A stretch of 61,276 nt of DNA from the NCBI GenBank assembly GCA_035376985.1, contig DAOSSA010000014.1, positions 1 through 61,276 of the forward strand, written 5' to 3'. The notes below the pieces were generated by a model. That model was not told the DNA's origin, searched no databases, and saw only the letters and a program-made list of their open reading frames with translations. Shown one piece after another: positions 52,053 through 60,143 of this stretch. The DNA comes from Brevifilum sp029548365. GTDB lineage: Bacteria > Chloroflexota > Anaerolineae > Anaerolineales > Anaerolineaceae. The position numbers were made by a program, and so were the translations under genes. How positions within the stretch are numbered: the first letter of the stretch is position 1; each line of letters begins with the position of its first letter.

Positions 52053-52234
52053 TGAACTCAGTAAAGTTTGAACGCCACCTTACCTAAAAATCGAGGTATT
52101 TTGATACGGATCGTCTACAATCAGGGAAAAAGAATTTCGACAGCTGACCTGGTAGGGTAACAACTGGCAAAAACTATAAACTGGAAGGGTGTCACTCTGC
52201 GTGAAAGCCGTTAGCATCGTGATGCTTTCCGCCG

Positions 52235-54589
52235 TCAGTAATAAGGGAACAACAGCGGCAGCAGGAGAACACTCACCAGGATCACGATCAACGAAATTGG
52301 CAACCCGTGTTTGATGTAATCGGAAAAGCGGTAACTGCCGGGGGTCATCACCATGAGTGTAATTGGATGCGCCAGGGGACTGATAAACGATGCAGCCAGG
52401 GCGTAAGAAATGCCCACCATGAACGCGTAGGGTGAAATCCCCAATTCAAAAGCAACACTGAGGGCAATCGGCGCCATGAACACTGCTATTACTGTGGATG
52501 GCATCACCAATTTCCCCAAAATAACCAGTGCCATCAACCCCGCCAGCACCCAGGAAGGCCCCAGGCCACCGATTAATGAAACCAACCACCGGCTGACCAT
52601 CCCTGCTGCGCCAGTTTCCTGGATGGCAAGGCCCATGGGCAGCATGGCTGCAAGCAAAAAGACCGAACTCCAATCAACGCTTTCATAGGCATTTTCCATG
52701 CTCAACGCGCCGAATAGAACCATCAATGCGCCGCCCGCGATTGCTGAGATCGCAATGGGGACATTAAAGAACACGACCGACAAAACCACTCCGGCCATAA
52801 TCAACGCTGTTTGGGGCGCTTTGTTATACAAAGGGGGTTCTTGAAGGTCCATCTTCAGCACCACAAAATCGCTTTCACGCGCCATTATCTTCAGGTTTTC
52901 AACGGTTCCAAAGCACAGCAAAGCATCCCCATGCTGCAGGGTTAATTCGCCCAAACCACTTCTGTAAGCCCGGTCTCTACGCCAGATGGCAAGCACCGTC
53001 ACGTTGTACTTCCCCCTGAAATGGGCGTCTCGCAGGGTCTTTCCCGCGAGCTTTGAGGTCGGTGAAAGCATGACTTCAACCATCTGTAGCGAACCGCTGG
53101 TTAATTCTTCTAAATCAACCTCAACATTTGGCACGACCTGCAATAATTGTAAGCCACGAAAAGTGTCGATATCGGAAGGACGTCCCTCTACGATTAATAC
53201 ATCATTCGCTTGTAAACGAAATTCGTGATCTGGCAGGTAAGCCTCAGCGCCGTCCCTGATGACCCTTAATACGGAGATCCCGTAAGCGGAGCCGAAACGG
53301 CTTTCCTGCAGAGTTTTTTCTATCAGCGATGAACCTTCAGGGATGTGTAGCGATAACAGCCGTTCGTCAAGCAGGTACTTAGACAAATTCTTGTGTTCAA
53401 GCTGACAAAATCCTGGGTGCTGACAGAACCTGTCAATGCTGTCCTGCGGGCCTTCAATCAATACCTGGTCGCCAGGCATTAATGCGATGTGCTGCAGGTT
53501 GGTCCTTTTGATAATATCGCTTTGCTGGATGCCAAGCACATTAATCCGATACTTATTTCGGAAATCAATCTCGTTAAGGGTTCTTTTTGCAAAGGGGGAT
53601 TCTGGCGTGATCAATAACTCCGCCATGGTGATCCCTTCCGACACCAATTGTTCAGCTATGGGTCGGATATCATCAATAACGAAGAGCGGTCGCTGGCAAA
53701 GTTCGTTGATTCGGTCAAGGCGCCCCAATACCAGCAGTTGATCATCAGCTTTGATGATTGCGTCTGCTGTTGCCTGGATAATCTCGCCATCTTTTCGCTT
53801 GATGCTTAATACCGTCAATCCCAAAGCCTGGCCGATGCGGCTTTCGGTGAGTGATTTTCCTGCCAGCGGATTACCATCCTGGATGATTAACATGGCCAGC
53901 CGCTCTTGCAAGGCATACTGATTCTGGGCAAAGCCCTCATTAATAGTATCAGCAGCGGAGAGGGCTTTGGGAGCTTGACGGAACGGAAGAAAGCGTCGCC
54001 CAATGAAGAGCATGTAAGCGATGCTGATGATTAAAATAATCAGCCCACCCGGGGCGAAATCTAAAAAATTAAGCGGTGTAAGGTTGGCTTCAATCATGAC
54101 CTCCCGGACAATCAGGATGGCGGATGTGCCAATCAAAGGCATCATACTGCCATGTAATGCGCCGTATGCCATTGGCAGCAATAACCGCGAAGCAGGACGC
54201 CTGGTGCGGCGGGCGATATCCAGGGTAATTGGTAAGAACATTGCTGCAACGCCGACATTATTCATAATTGCGGATAAAAACGCAGAGATTCCCATCAGAA
54301 AGGCAATTAACCGGCTCTCACTCTTGCCCGCTAATTTGAGCAAGCGGGCGCCAATCAGGTTGGAGATGCCCGTCCGGTTAAAGCCAGCAGAAAGGATGAA
54401 CATGGCCCAGAGGATGACTACCGCCGGACTGCTGAAACCAGAAAGCGCCTGGGCAGGTGAAACCAGTCCGGTGAGCGCCAGCGCTACCAGGACGAACAAT
54501 GCCGTTAAATCCATGCGGATCAGGCCGGTGGCAAACAAAAGAGCCGCAATAACGATGATGATGGCTAAGATGACGAACTCAGGTAACAT
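52235..54589 (-). CDS. SLC13/DASS-type anion permease with four RCK_C (TrkA-C) domains
   Basis: A 784-residue transporter. Membrane half one (about residues 1-185) and half two (about 590-784) resemble SLC13 and related ArsB/CitT permeases (GFSSPAVVILWAMFILSAG, and SVFLLAAMLPMGLAIQ with VMPSTVIAVFMAPIAL in the second half). Between them are four TrkA-C-like domains in a row (about 210-280, 300-375, 390-460, 480-550), each with a pattern such as LAGKSLTESRIGQALGLTVL. Bacterial members usually have two. It is probably a ligand-regulated importer of sulfate, dicarboxylate or another anion. GGAG lies 7 bases before the ATG at 54589. Confidence 0.88.
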   Translation of the reverse strand: MLPEFVILAIIIVIAALLFATGLIRMDLTALFVLVALALTGLVSPAQALSGFSSPAVVILWAMFILSAGFNRTGISNLIGARLLKLAGKSESRLIAFLMGISAFLSAIMNNVGVAAMFLPITLDIARRTRRPASRLLLPMAYGALHGSMMPLIGTSAILIVREVMIEANLTPLNFLDFAPGGLIILIISIAYMLFIGRRFLPFRQAPKALSAADTINEGFAQNQYALQERLAMLIIQDGNPLAGKSLTESRIGQALGLTVLSIKRKDGEIIQATADAIIKADDQLLVLGRLDRINELCQRPLFVIDDIRPIAEQLVSEGITMAELLITPESPFAKRTLNEIDFRNKYRINVLGIQQSDIIKRTNLQHIALMPGDQVLIEGPQDSIDRFCQHPGFCQLEHKNLSKYLLDERLLSLHIPEGSSLIEKTLQESRFGSAYGISVLRVIRDGAEAYLPDHEFRLQANDVLIVEGRPSDIDTFRGLQLLQVVPNVEVDLEELTSGSLQMVEVMLSPTSKLAGKTLRDAHFRGKYNVTVLAIWRRDRAYRSGLGELTLQHGDALLCFGTVENLKIMARESDFVVLKMDLQEPPLYNKAPQTALIMAGVVLSVVFFNVPIAISAIAGGALMVLFGALSMENAYESVDWSSVFLLAAMLPMGLAIQETGAAGMVSRWLVSLIGGLGPSWVLAGLMALVILGKLVMPSTVIAVFMAPIALSVAFELGISPYAFMVGISYALAASFISPLAHPITLMVMTPGSYRFSDYIKHGLPISLIVILVSVLLLPLLFPYY

Positions 54590-54678
54590 TGGAGCACTCC
54601 AGGATGATAGCTCACCCATTGATGAGATTATACTCAATAATTGAGCGACCCTATTTGTTGAACGTTGCTTCTACCTTC

Positions 54679-54722
54679 TTGACAAACCGATTTAAAAATA
54701 ATACACTATACTCCAGTATAGT
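54679..54722 (+). promoter_or_regulatory. Promoter with palindromic operator before fmdB/CsoR-type operon
   Basis: TTGACA (54679-54684), 17 bases, TACACT (54702-54707). Overlapping the -10 and the start region is a palindrome with 8 bp arms, ACTATACT (54705-54712), CC, AGTATAGT (54715-54722). Its size and place fit the operator of the CsoR-family repressor encoded two genes downstream, suggesting autoregulation. Confidence 0.7.
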
Positions 54723-54741
54723 ATATTGGAGAATAAAACAT

Positions 54742-54945
54742 ATGCCGCTTTATGCTTATCACTGTGATGATTGCGACCATGACTTTGAGAAACTGGTGCG
54801 CTTATCTGACCCAAACAGCAACACCCCGGAGTGCCCGGGATGCCAATCGAGGAAGACGCGTAAACGCCTTTCAACAATTGCTGCGATCAGTTCGGGGCAA
54901 TCCCAAAGCGCTGGTGATTGCGTCAGTTCTGGGCCCTTCCGTTGA
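54742..54945 (+). CDS. FmdB-type zinc ribbon protein
   Basis: 67 residues. The start MPLYAYHCDDCDHDFEKLV is the classic FmdB/putative regulatory protein N-terminus, with the first Cys pair CxxC at 8 and 11 and the second pair CPGC near residue 32. The C-terminal tail is Ser/Gln-rich. The family is thought to bind zinc, with no firm function. The start at 54742 gives the family N-terminus; GGAG lies 12 bases upstream. It heads an operon with a CsoR-family regulator and an OsmC protein. Confidence 0.88.
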   Translation: MPLYAYHCDDCDHDFEKLVRLSDPNSNTPECPGCQSRKTRKRLSTIAAISSGQSQSAGDCVSSGPFR

Positions 54946-54992
54946 GCAGGATAACACCCATCAGACCGGTGGTCTGGAAAGAATAACCCCAT

Positions 54993-55289
54993 ATGTTGCA
55001 AATAAAAAACACCCGAGAAAAAGAACCGATGATTCATCGCCTGGCGAGGGTGGAAGGTCAGCTGCGTGGCGTGCAGAAGATGATTGCCGACGACCGCGAT
55101 TGCAGAGAGGTCTTTCAGCAATTGATTGCCATCCGTGCTGCCGTGCAATCAGCCAGCTTGAGCTATTTACAGAGCGTGATCAGCGAATGCCTGTTGAACA
55201 TGGACTACCAGGATGACCTGGATGCTCAAAAAGCCACGATGACTGATTTAATTAAAATGCTGGGGAAACTCTCTGAGGGAATGACATGA
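54993..55289 (+). CDS. CsoR/RcnR-family regulator, CstR-like (persulfide-sensing type suspected)
   Basis: A 98-residue all-helical DUF156 repressor: MIHRLARVEGQLRGVQKMI opens the family core and DCREVFQQLIAIRAAVQ its second helix. Copper CsoR proteins use Cys-His-Cys. Aligned with M. tuberculosis CsoR, the two Cys are kept (about residues 37 and 66) but the His four places before the second Cys is Val. Staphylococcal CstR, a persulfide sensor, also lacks that His. It is therefore more likely to sense reactive sulfur than copper. The OsmC-type gene follows 13 bp downstream, and a palindrome lies at the operon promoter. Confidence 0.85.
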   Translation: MLQIKNTREKEPMIHRLARVEGQLRGVQKMIADDRDCREVFQQLIAIRAAVQSASLSYLQSVISECLLNMDYQDDLDAQKATMTDLIKMLGKLSEGMT

Positions 55290-55302
55290 TTAAGGAGCAA
55301 TA

Positions 55303-55716
55303 ATGGCAGCTAACACCGTATTACGCTGGATTCCGGATGGAAGACGATTTGTATCCACCGATTCAACGGGTCACTCGGTGACCCTATCCGCACCTGACGA
55401 GAATTTTGGCATGAAACCCTCTGAGTTGATCCTTTCAGCACTGGCAGGATGCGCTGCTTTCGATGTGGTGGGTATTTTGGAGAAGAAAAAAACGCCGCTT
55501 TCATTTCTTGAAGTCAATGTGACCGCTGAACAGGATGCAAGCGCACCCTGGGCCTTCCGAAAAATTTACCTGCAATTTCTCCTCAAAGGCGAGGGGCTGA
55601 GCGAGAAAAGCGTTCAGCAAGCAATCGATCTGTCGGAAGAAAAATATTGCTCGGTGGCAGCAACCCTGCGCGGCGTTGCAGAAATCAGCACCAGTTTCGA
55701 GATATTAGAAGGCTGA
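55303..55716 (+). CDS. OsmC/Ohr-family protein
   Basis: A 137-residue protein of the OsmC/YhfA class, which reduces peroxides or handles reactive sulfur with two Cys. Both are seen: LSALAGCAAFDVVGIL (near residue 47) and SEEKYCSVAATLRG (near residue 116). RWIPDGRRFVSTDSTGHSV matches the family start. It is co-transcribed with the CsoR/CstR-like repressor, so its substrate may be a persulfide or a hydroperoxide. It converges with the YitT gene 10 bp downstream. Confidence 0.9.
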   Translation: MAANTVLRWIPDGRRFVSTDSTGHSVTLSAPDENFGMKPSELILSALAGCAAFDVVGILEKKKTPLSFLEVNVTAEQDASAPWAFRKIYLQFLLKGEGLSEKSVQQAIDLSEEKYCSVAATLRGVAEISTSFEILEG

Positions 55717-55726
55717 TATTCACCGC

Positions 55727-56638
55727 TCAGTGATGGTCAACCTTCAACGGGGTAAAACCTTCTCCCAGGGCTTCCTGTGCCTGACCAATCACCATAAAGG
55801 CATTGGGATCATTTTCGTGAACCAGGGTTTTTAAGCGGGGAACATCCATGCGGGAGACAACACAATAAATGACATCACGCGGCTCACCCGTGTAACCGCC
55901 TGTGCCTTCAAGGATGGTGACGCCGCGTCCAAGATCTTTCATGATCGCCCCGGTGATCGCTTCGGTTTGCGTGGTGACGATCATCGCTGAGCGAACGACA
56001 TTGGTTCCCTCCAGTGCGAGTTCTGCCGCCAACCCGCTGACATAGATCAAAACCAGGCCATAGAGGGCTTTGGTCCAGCCAAAGACAAAGCCAGCAGCCA
56101 GAACCACCAGTGAGTCGGTGATTAAATACGCTTGAGAGACAGTGATATGAAAACGGAAGTTGAGGATGCGTCCGAGAATATCTGAACCTCCGCTGGTGCC
56201 GCGTCCGCGATAGACGATTCCCAATCCAACCCCTAACAGCAATCCCCCATAGATGGTATTGAGTACGAGGTCATCGGTTACGCCGCCGCGCGGTAAAAAC
56301 AGCATCAACAGGTCGGTAAAGGCTGAAAATGCGATGATCGACACCACAGTGCGGATAGCAAACCGTGGGCCGCCCAGATGCTTCCAGCCCAGGATAAATA
56401 AGGGAATGTTACCCAAAAAGACCATCAAGCCAATAGGAAATTCTGCGTAATGATGGATTAATTGCGCCAGGCCGCTGATCCCACCGCTGACCAGGTCTGC
56501 CGGCACCAGAAATAAGCTCAGCGCTGCCGCCTGGATCAGGGCGCCAACCAGGATCAAGGCGAAATCCCACACATCTTTTTTAGATAAATTTATTTCTGAA
56601 AAGAAAATTTTAATTTGAGCCATTAAGTTAGACTTCAT
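55727..56638 (-). CDS. YitT family membrane protein (DUF161 with DUF2179)
   Basis: A 303-residue protein from the ATG at 56638, which has GAGGT 6 bases upstream. The membrane part has five or six helices with the YitT block LFLVPADLVSGGISGLAQL and GGTSGGSDILGRILNFRF. The soluble C-terminal DUF2179 domain (about 220-300, IVTTQTEAITGAIMKDLGRGVTILEG, first 20 shown only in part) has the GxTxxxGxGxY-like pattern. Transport or sensing role unknown. It is divergent from lexA. Confidence 0.85.
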   Translation of the reverse strand: MKSNLMAQIKIFFSEINLSKKDVWDFALILVGALIQAAALSLFLVPADLVSGGISGLAQLIHHYAEFPIGLMVFLGNIPLFILGWKHLGGPRFAIRTVVSIIAFSAFTDLLMLFLPRGGVTDDLVLNTIYGGLLLGVGLGIVYRGRGTSGGSDILGRILNFRFHITVSQAYLITDSLVVLAAGFVFGWTKALYGLVLIYVSGLAAELALEGTNVVRSAMIVTTQTEAITGAIMKDLGRGVTILEGTGGYTGEPRDVIYCVVSRMDVPRLKTLVHENDPNAFMVIGQAQEALGEGFTPLKVDHH

Positions 56639-56763
56639 TCGGTGACCTCGTAATTTGTCAATGTTCACTGGCTGACTGTGCACAGCCTCACAATTATACC
56701 TTTTGCACCAGCAGGGACGATGGTTTTGGCCATGATTAGCATCGATAAAGTAAGAATTTATCC

Positions 56764-56792
56764 TTGACACTGAACAGATGTTCGGGTATGAT
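56764..56792 (+). promoter_or_regulatory. lexA promoter with LexA box
   Basis: TTGACA (56764-56769), 17 bases, TATGAT (56787-56792). GAACAGATGTTC (56772-56783), of the Gram-positive GAAC-N4-GTTC type, lies in the spacer, so LexA binding would block RNA polymerase. The box overlaps no other gene. Confidence 0.88.
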
Positions 56793-56841
56793 TGGAGAAG
56801 ATATTAGCACAAATGAGCAGTTTTAGCAAAAGGAGCCTGAG

Positions 56842-57537
56842 ATGATGGCGAGAAAAAGAGCAGGACTTAGCGAACGGCATAAGAAAATTTTGAAATTCCT
56901 GAAACAATTTCAAGCAGAAAATGGCTATCCCCCCTCAATCCGAGAAATTGGTGAGAACACCGACATCTCCTCCACCTCGGTGGTCAATTATTACCTTAAA
57001 CAGCTCGAAGAAATGCAATACATTGAGCGTGAAAACAATGTTTCACGCGGGATTCGGTTATTGCGAAACCTGGAAGGCAATCTGCTCAAGGCAGCCCAGG
57101 ACATCACAGAGATGTTCAGCGTGCCGGTGATTGGGCGGATTGTTGCGGGCGAACCGGTACCGGTGCCCTCTTCGGATTTCAATTATTTTGACTCAGAAAC
57201 CGGCATTGATATTGCGCGCAGCCTGCTCCCGCCCAAAGAGAAAACAGAAGATCTGTTTGCGCTGGAAGTCCAGGGGGATTCGATGATCGATGCCATGGTC
57301 AATGATGGCGATATTGTCATCATGCGGCCGGTGACACAAGCCAATAACGGTGAAATGGTGGCGGTGTGGCTTGCTGACCGTGATGAAACCACGCTCAAGT
57401 ATTTTTACCTTGAAGGCGGGCATGTCCGCTTGCAACCTGCCAACCCCCTGATGAAACCGATCATCATTGATGACCCTACCCATGTGCAGGTACAGGGCAA
57501 GGTCGTCCTGGTCATTCGCCGGTTGGATCAAGCATAG
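56842..57537 (+). CDS. lexA: LexA repressor (SOS response)
   Basis: A 231-residue protein. The N-terminal winged helix (about 1-70) has ILKFLKQFQAENGYPPSIRE and TDISSTSVVNYYLKQLEEMQ. The C-terminal S24 protease domain has the Ala-Gly autocleavage site in IGRIVAGEPV, the catalytic Ser in QGDSMIDAMV and the Lys in TLKYFY. DNA damage via RecA triggers self-cleavage and derepression. Two tandem ATG (56842 and 56845) follow AAAAGGAG. Its own promoter contains a LexA box, and a bidirectional terminator follows. Confidence 0.95.
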   Translation: MMARKRAGLSERHKKILKFLKQFQAENGYPPSIREIGENTDISSTSVVNYYLKQLEEMQYIERENNVSRGIRLLRNLEGNLLKAAQDITEMFSVPVIGRIVAGEPVPVPSSDFNYFDSETGIDIARSLLPPKEKTEDLFALEVQGDSMIDAMVNDGDIVIMRPVTQANNGEMVAVWLADRDETTLKYFYLEGGHVRLQPANPLMKPIIIDDPTHVQVQGKVVLVIRRLDQA

Positions 57538-57575
57538 TCCACGGCTGCTTGATTGATCATTATCTCAATAAAAAT

Positions 57576-57609
57576 GTCCCCGGGGCCGATTGTGTCCGGG
57601 GACGTTTTT
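57576..57609. terminator. Bidirectional terminator between lexA and rplL
   Basis: Stem GTCCCCGG (57576-57583) and CCGGGGAC (57596-57603) with GTTTTT on the plus side and ATTTTTATT on the minus side. A second, longer stem AACAAGCCCC (57617-57626) with GGGGCTTGTT (57658-57667) lies just inside, on the rplL side. Confidence 0.88.
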
Positions 57610-57693
57610 AAACAGGAACAAGCCCCATCTTAAAGTGCACACATGTGCAAATAGACCGGGGCTTGTTGGTTGATTTGTGAATTGCGAACGATG

Positions 57694-58074
57694 TTATTGA
57701 AGTTCGACAACCGCGCCAGCGGCTTCGAGTTTTTCTTTCGCTTCGTTGGCAATATCCTTGCCGACGGCTTCAAGAACCTTGCCATCGGCTGTTTCAGCCA
57801 ATGTCTTGGCGTCAACCAGGCCCAGGTTGGTCAATTGACGAATGACTTTGATGGTTTCAATCTTCTTTGGGCCAGCGTCTTTGATGATCACATCAAATTC
57901 AGTCTTCTCTTCAACTTCTTCCTCTACTGCAGCAGAGGCCGGGCCAGCGACCATGGCAGCCACGGGTGCCGCGGCGGAAACGCCCCATTTCTCTTCCAGC
58001 ATTTTGACGAGTTCAGAGGCTTCTAACACGGTCAACTCGCTTAATTCAGCCATTAATTTTTCTAAATCAGCCAT
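57694..58074 (-). CDS. rplL: Ribosomal protein L7/L12
   Basis: A 126-residue stalk protein. The N-terminal dimerisation part (LSELTVLEASELVKMLEEKWGV), the Ala/Glu hinge (SAAAPVAAMVAGPASAAVEE), and the C-terminal factor-binding domain (KTEFDVIIKDAGPKKIETIKVIR) are all present. It recruits EF-G and EF-Tu. It is the last gene of the L10-L12 unit, 74 bp after rplJ, with terminators beyond. Confidence 0.97.
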   Translation of the reverse strand: MADLEKLMAELSELTVLEASELVKMLEEKWGVSAAAPVAAMVAGPASAAVEEEVEEKTEFDVIIKDAGPKKIETIKVIRQLTNLGLVDAKTLAETADGKVLEAVGKDIANEAKEKLEAAGAVVELQ

Positions 58075-58148
58075 TTTTATAATTCTCCTTGCAATTTGGT
58101 TGTATTTTTTTTACGCATTATCGATTAATATTAAGTTTGCCAGAACAC

Positions 58149-58673
58149 TCAGGCAGCCTGGCCTTCTTCTGAGAAGGCCTTGATAACAGCAGCCATTGAC
58201 CGACCTGGCTCTGCCAGGGTGCGGACCAGCTTTGATGCTGAAGCCATGATTGTCCCAAGGACGATGGCGCGCATCACAGGCAGAGTTGGGAGTTCTGCCA
58301 GGGCTTTGACATTTTCAGCTGTGAGCGCTCTCTGGTCCATATAGCCCATCCGAATGCCAAAGATATTTGCTTTTGTGATCTCTGTGATAACTTTGGCTGT
58401 GGCGGGCGCATCACTAAACGCAAAACCTACGATGTTGTTTTCTTCCCAGAATTCCGGGTCATATGGTAGTTGTTTTTCGTCCAAAGCGAGTTTAAACAAG
58501 CGGTTTTTAACAACATGGACCTCAGCATTAACTTCACGCAATTTCTCACGCGCATCATTGATGGCACTCATGTTCATTTTTTGGTAAGACAAAACAAAGA
58601 ATGCATTGCTGTTGTCGACCCATTGTTTATATTGTTCGACAATCGCTTCTTTTTCTTTACGAGTAAACGCCAA
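58149..58673 (-). CDS. rplJ: Ribosomal protein L10
   Basis: A 174-residue protein of the stalk base. The start is taken as the TTG at 58673: it gives MAFTRKEKEAIVEQYKQW, the family N-terminus, and AAGGAGG lies 7-8 bases upstream. A GTG at 58682 overlaps the RBS. Family signatures include NAFFVLSYQKMNMSAINDAR and KNRLFKLAL, and the C-terminal helix that binds L7/L12. The long leader upstream can form the L10 autoregulatory fold. Confidence 0.95.
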   Translation of the reverse strand: MAFTRKEKEAIVEQYKQWVDNSNAFFVLSYQKMNMSAINDAREKLREVNAEVHVVKNRLFKLALDEKQLPYDPEFWEENNIVGFAFSDAPATAKVITEITKANIFGIRMGYMDQRALTAENVKALAELPTLPVMRAIVLGTIMASASKLVRTLAEPGRSMAAVIKAFSEEGQAA

Positions 58674-58682
58674 TGTGTTCAC

Positions 58683-58877
58683 CTCCTTCCAGTTCTAAAT
58701 TGTTAAGCATTGAAGTCCTTGCTTCAGTTTTGCTGAGGCAAGGACTTCTGTGCAAGATGCGCTTCGGCACCGAATTTTCACTCTGTCTTCACCTCGGCGG
58801 GATATTAAGCTCCCGAGGGAGCACCTGCTTTCTTCAGCAAAGAAATATTCAATTGTTTACAGCTTCGCCAGATTATA
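58683..58877 (-). promoter_or_regulatory. rplJL promoter and L10-type autoregulatory leader
   Basis: A promoter is seen as TTGTAA, 16 bases and TGA TATAAT (TATAAT at 58872-58877, minus strand, extended -10). The leader that follows to rplJ is about 180 bases and GC-rich. It contains a strong hairpin, GAAGTCCTTGC and GCAAGGACTTC (58738-58748 and 58712-58722), preceded by GGTGCTCCCTCGGGAGC and CCGAGGTG, in the manner of L10 leaders. L10-L7/L12 binding there would repress its own translation. Confidence 0.65.
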
Positions 58878-58893
58878 TCACAAATAAAAAATA

Positions 58894-59604
58894 TTACAAT
58901 ACCAGCGATGGTGAATTGTGGTCAACTTTGAGACCAGGTCCCATGGAAGAGGTTACGGTCACACGGCGGATAAAGTTGCCGCTGGCTGCTGCAGGCCGTG
59001 CCTGGCGGACAGCAAGCATAAAGGCAGCCAAATTTTCATGCAGTGCCTCTTCAGTGAATGAAAGTTTACCGATTGGCACGTGGATGTTGGCGGTCCGATC
59101 AAGGCGAAACTCAACACGCCCTGCTTTGGCTTCTTCAATTGCGACAGCCATATTATCAACCTGGACAACGGTGCCTGCTTTGGGGTTGGGCATCAAGCCG
59201 CGCGGGCCCAAAACCCGACCGAGTTTGCCGACCGTCCCCATCATGTCCGGGGTGGCGATGGCAACGTCAAATTCTGTCCAACCGTTCTGGATTTTGGTTA
59301 CCATTTCTTCAGAATCGACAACAAAGTCCGCACCAGCTGCACGGGCGGCGTCTGCGCCTTCGCCCTGGGCAAATACCAGCACGACCACTGGCTTGCCAAG
59401 GCCATTTGGCAGCACGACCACATCACGAATTTGTTGATCCGCCTGGCGTGGATCGAGGCCTGTGCGCACATGCACTTCAACGGTCTCATCAAAATTGGCA
59501 TAACTGACGGATTTCAGTACTTTAATGGCTTCAACGGGATCATATACCTGATCTCGATCGATATTCTTTATTGCTTCATAATATTTCTTACCATGCCTTG
59601 CCAT
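58894..59604 (-). CDS. rplA: Ribosomal protein L1
   Basis: A 236-residue protein of the L1 stalk, which guides E-site tRNA release. Visible: MARHGKKYYEAIKNIDRDQ, KPVVVLVFAQGEGADAARAAGA and PNPKAGTVVQVD. The start at 59604 has AAAGGAG at the right distance, and a stem-loop element at 59609-59647 precedes it. In other bacteria L1 represses translation of the L11-L1 mRNA. Confidence 0.97.
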   Translation of the reverse strand: MARHGKKYYEAIKNIDRDQVYDPVEAIKVLKSVSYANFDETVEVHVRTGLDPRQADQQIRDVVVLPNGLGKPVVVLVFAQGEGADAARAAGADFVVDSEEMVTKIQNGWTEFDVAIATPDMMGTVGKLGRVLGPRGLMPNPKAGTVVQVDNMAVAIEEAKAGRVEFRLDRTANIHVPIGKLSFTEEALHENLAAFMLAVRQARPAAASGNFIRRVTVTSSMGPGLKVDHNSPSLVL

Positions 59605-59608
59605 AATT

Positions 59609-59647
59609 ACTCCTTTGTGGTTCAAACGGGCGCATTACCCTCCCACA
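59609..59647 (-). promoter_or_regulatory. RBS-proximal stem-loop before rplA (candidate L1 site, copy 2)
   Basis: Minus strand: TGTGG and CCACA pair around an inner GGG/CCC stem, with a long unpaired 3' side (GTTTGAA), followed at once by AAAGGAGTAATT and the start codon. It is nearly identical over about 39 bases to the element before rplK. L1 mRNA sites have a two-stem, asymmetric-loop form like this. Confidence 0.55.
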
Positions 59648-59655
59648 TTAAATGA

Positions 59656-60081
59656 TTAATCTTTGATCACAATACCCATGTTTCTGGCTGTGCCTTCAAT
59701 TTGCAGAATTGCACCTTCAATGTCGATAGCGTTCATATCATTGAATTTTTGTTCAGCGATTTCACGCACCTGAGAACGGGTGACTGTTCCAACATTTTCT
59801 CGATTAGGCACACTGGAACCTTTCTCAATTCCGGCTGCTTTGCGCAGTAAAATTGCCGTTGGTGGCGATTTTAGTTTAAAACGGAATGAGCCATCAAAAA
59901 AGATCGTAATCTCTGCCGGGATGATATCTCCGGCGCGTGAAGCCGTACGGCTGTTATAGTCTTTGCAGAAGGCCATAATATTCGCGCCGTGCTGCGCCAG
60001 AGCTGGGCCAATCGGCGGCGCCGGGTTAGCCTTTCCAGCCTCAATTTGCAGGGTAACAATTGCTTTTACTTTCTTTGCCAC
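59656..60081 (-). CDS. rplK: Ribosomal protein L11
   Basis: 141 residues from the GTG at 60081, exactly the usual size. An upstream alternative adds non-family sequence. Signatures: AIVTLQIEAGKANPAPPIGP, ALAQHGANIMAFCKDYNS and DMNAIDIEGAILQIEGTARN. It sits at the GTPase-associated centre. AAAGGAG precedes the GTG. Confidence 0.97.
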   Translation of the reverse strand: MAKKVKAIVTLQIEAGKANPAPPIGPALAQHGANIMAFCKDYNSRTASRAGDIIPAEITIFFDGSFRFKLKSPPTAILLRKAAGIEKGSSVPNRENVGTVTRSQVREIAEQKFNDMNAIDIEGAILQIEGTARNMGIVIKD

Positions 60082-60087
60082 GTCAAT

Positions 60088-60126
60088 ACTCCTTTGTGGT
60101 TCAAACGGGCTAAAACCCTCCCACAA
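60088..60126 (-). promoter_or_regulatory. RBS-proximal stem-loop before rplK (candidate L1 site, copy 1)
   Basis: Minus strand: TTGTGG and CCACAA pair around GGG/CCC with an asymmetric internal loop, followed by AAGGAGTATTGAC and the GTG start. Same element as at 59609-59647. It probably binds L1 and couples production of L11 and L1. Confidence 0.55.
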
Positions 60127-60143
60127 CTAACTGATTTAAACGA

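Noticed and set aside
58673..59437. 254-residue frame opposite rplA
   Set aside because: Antisense shadow of the ribosomal protein L1 gene; no RBS.
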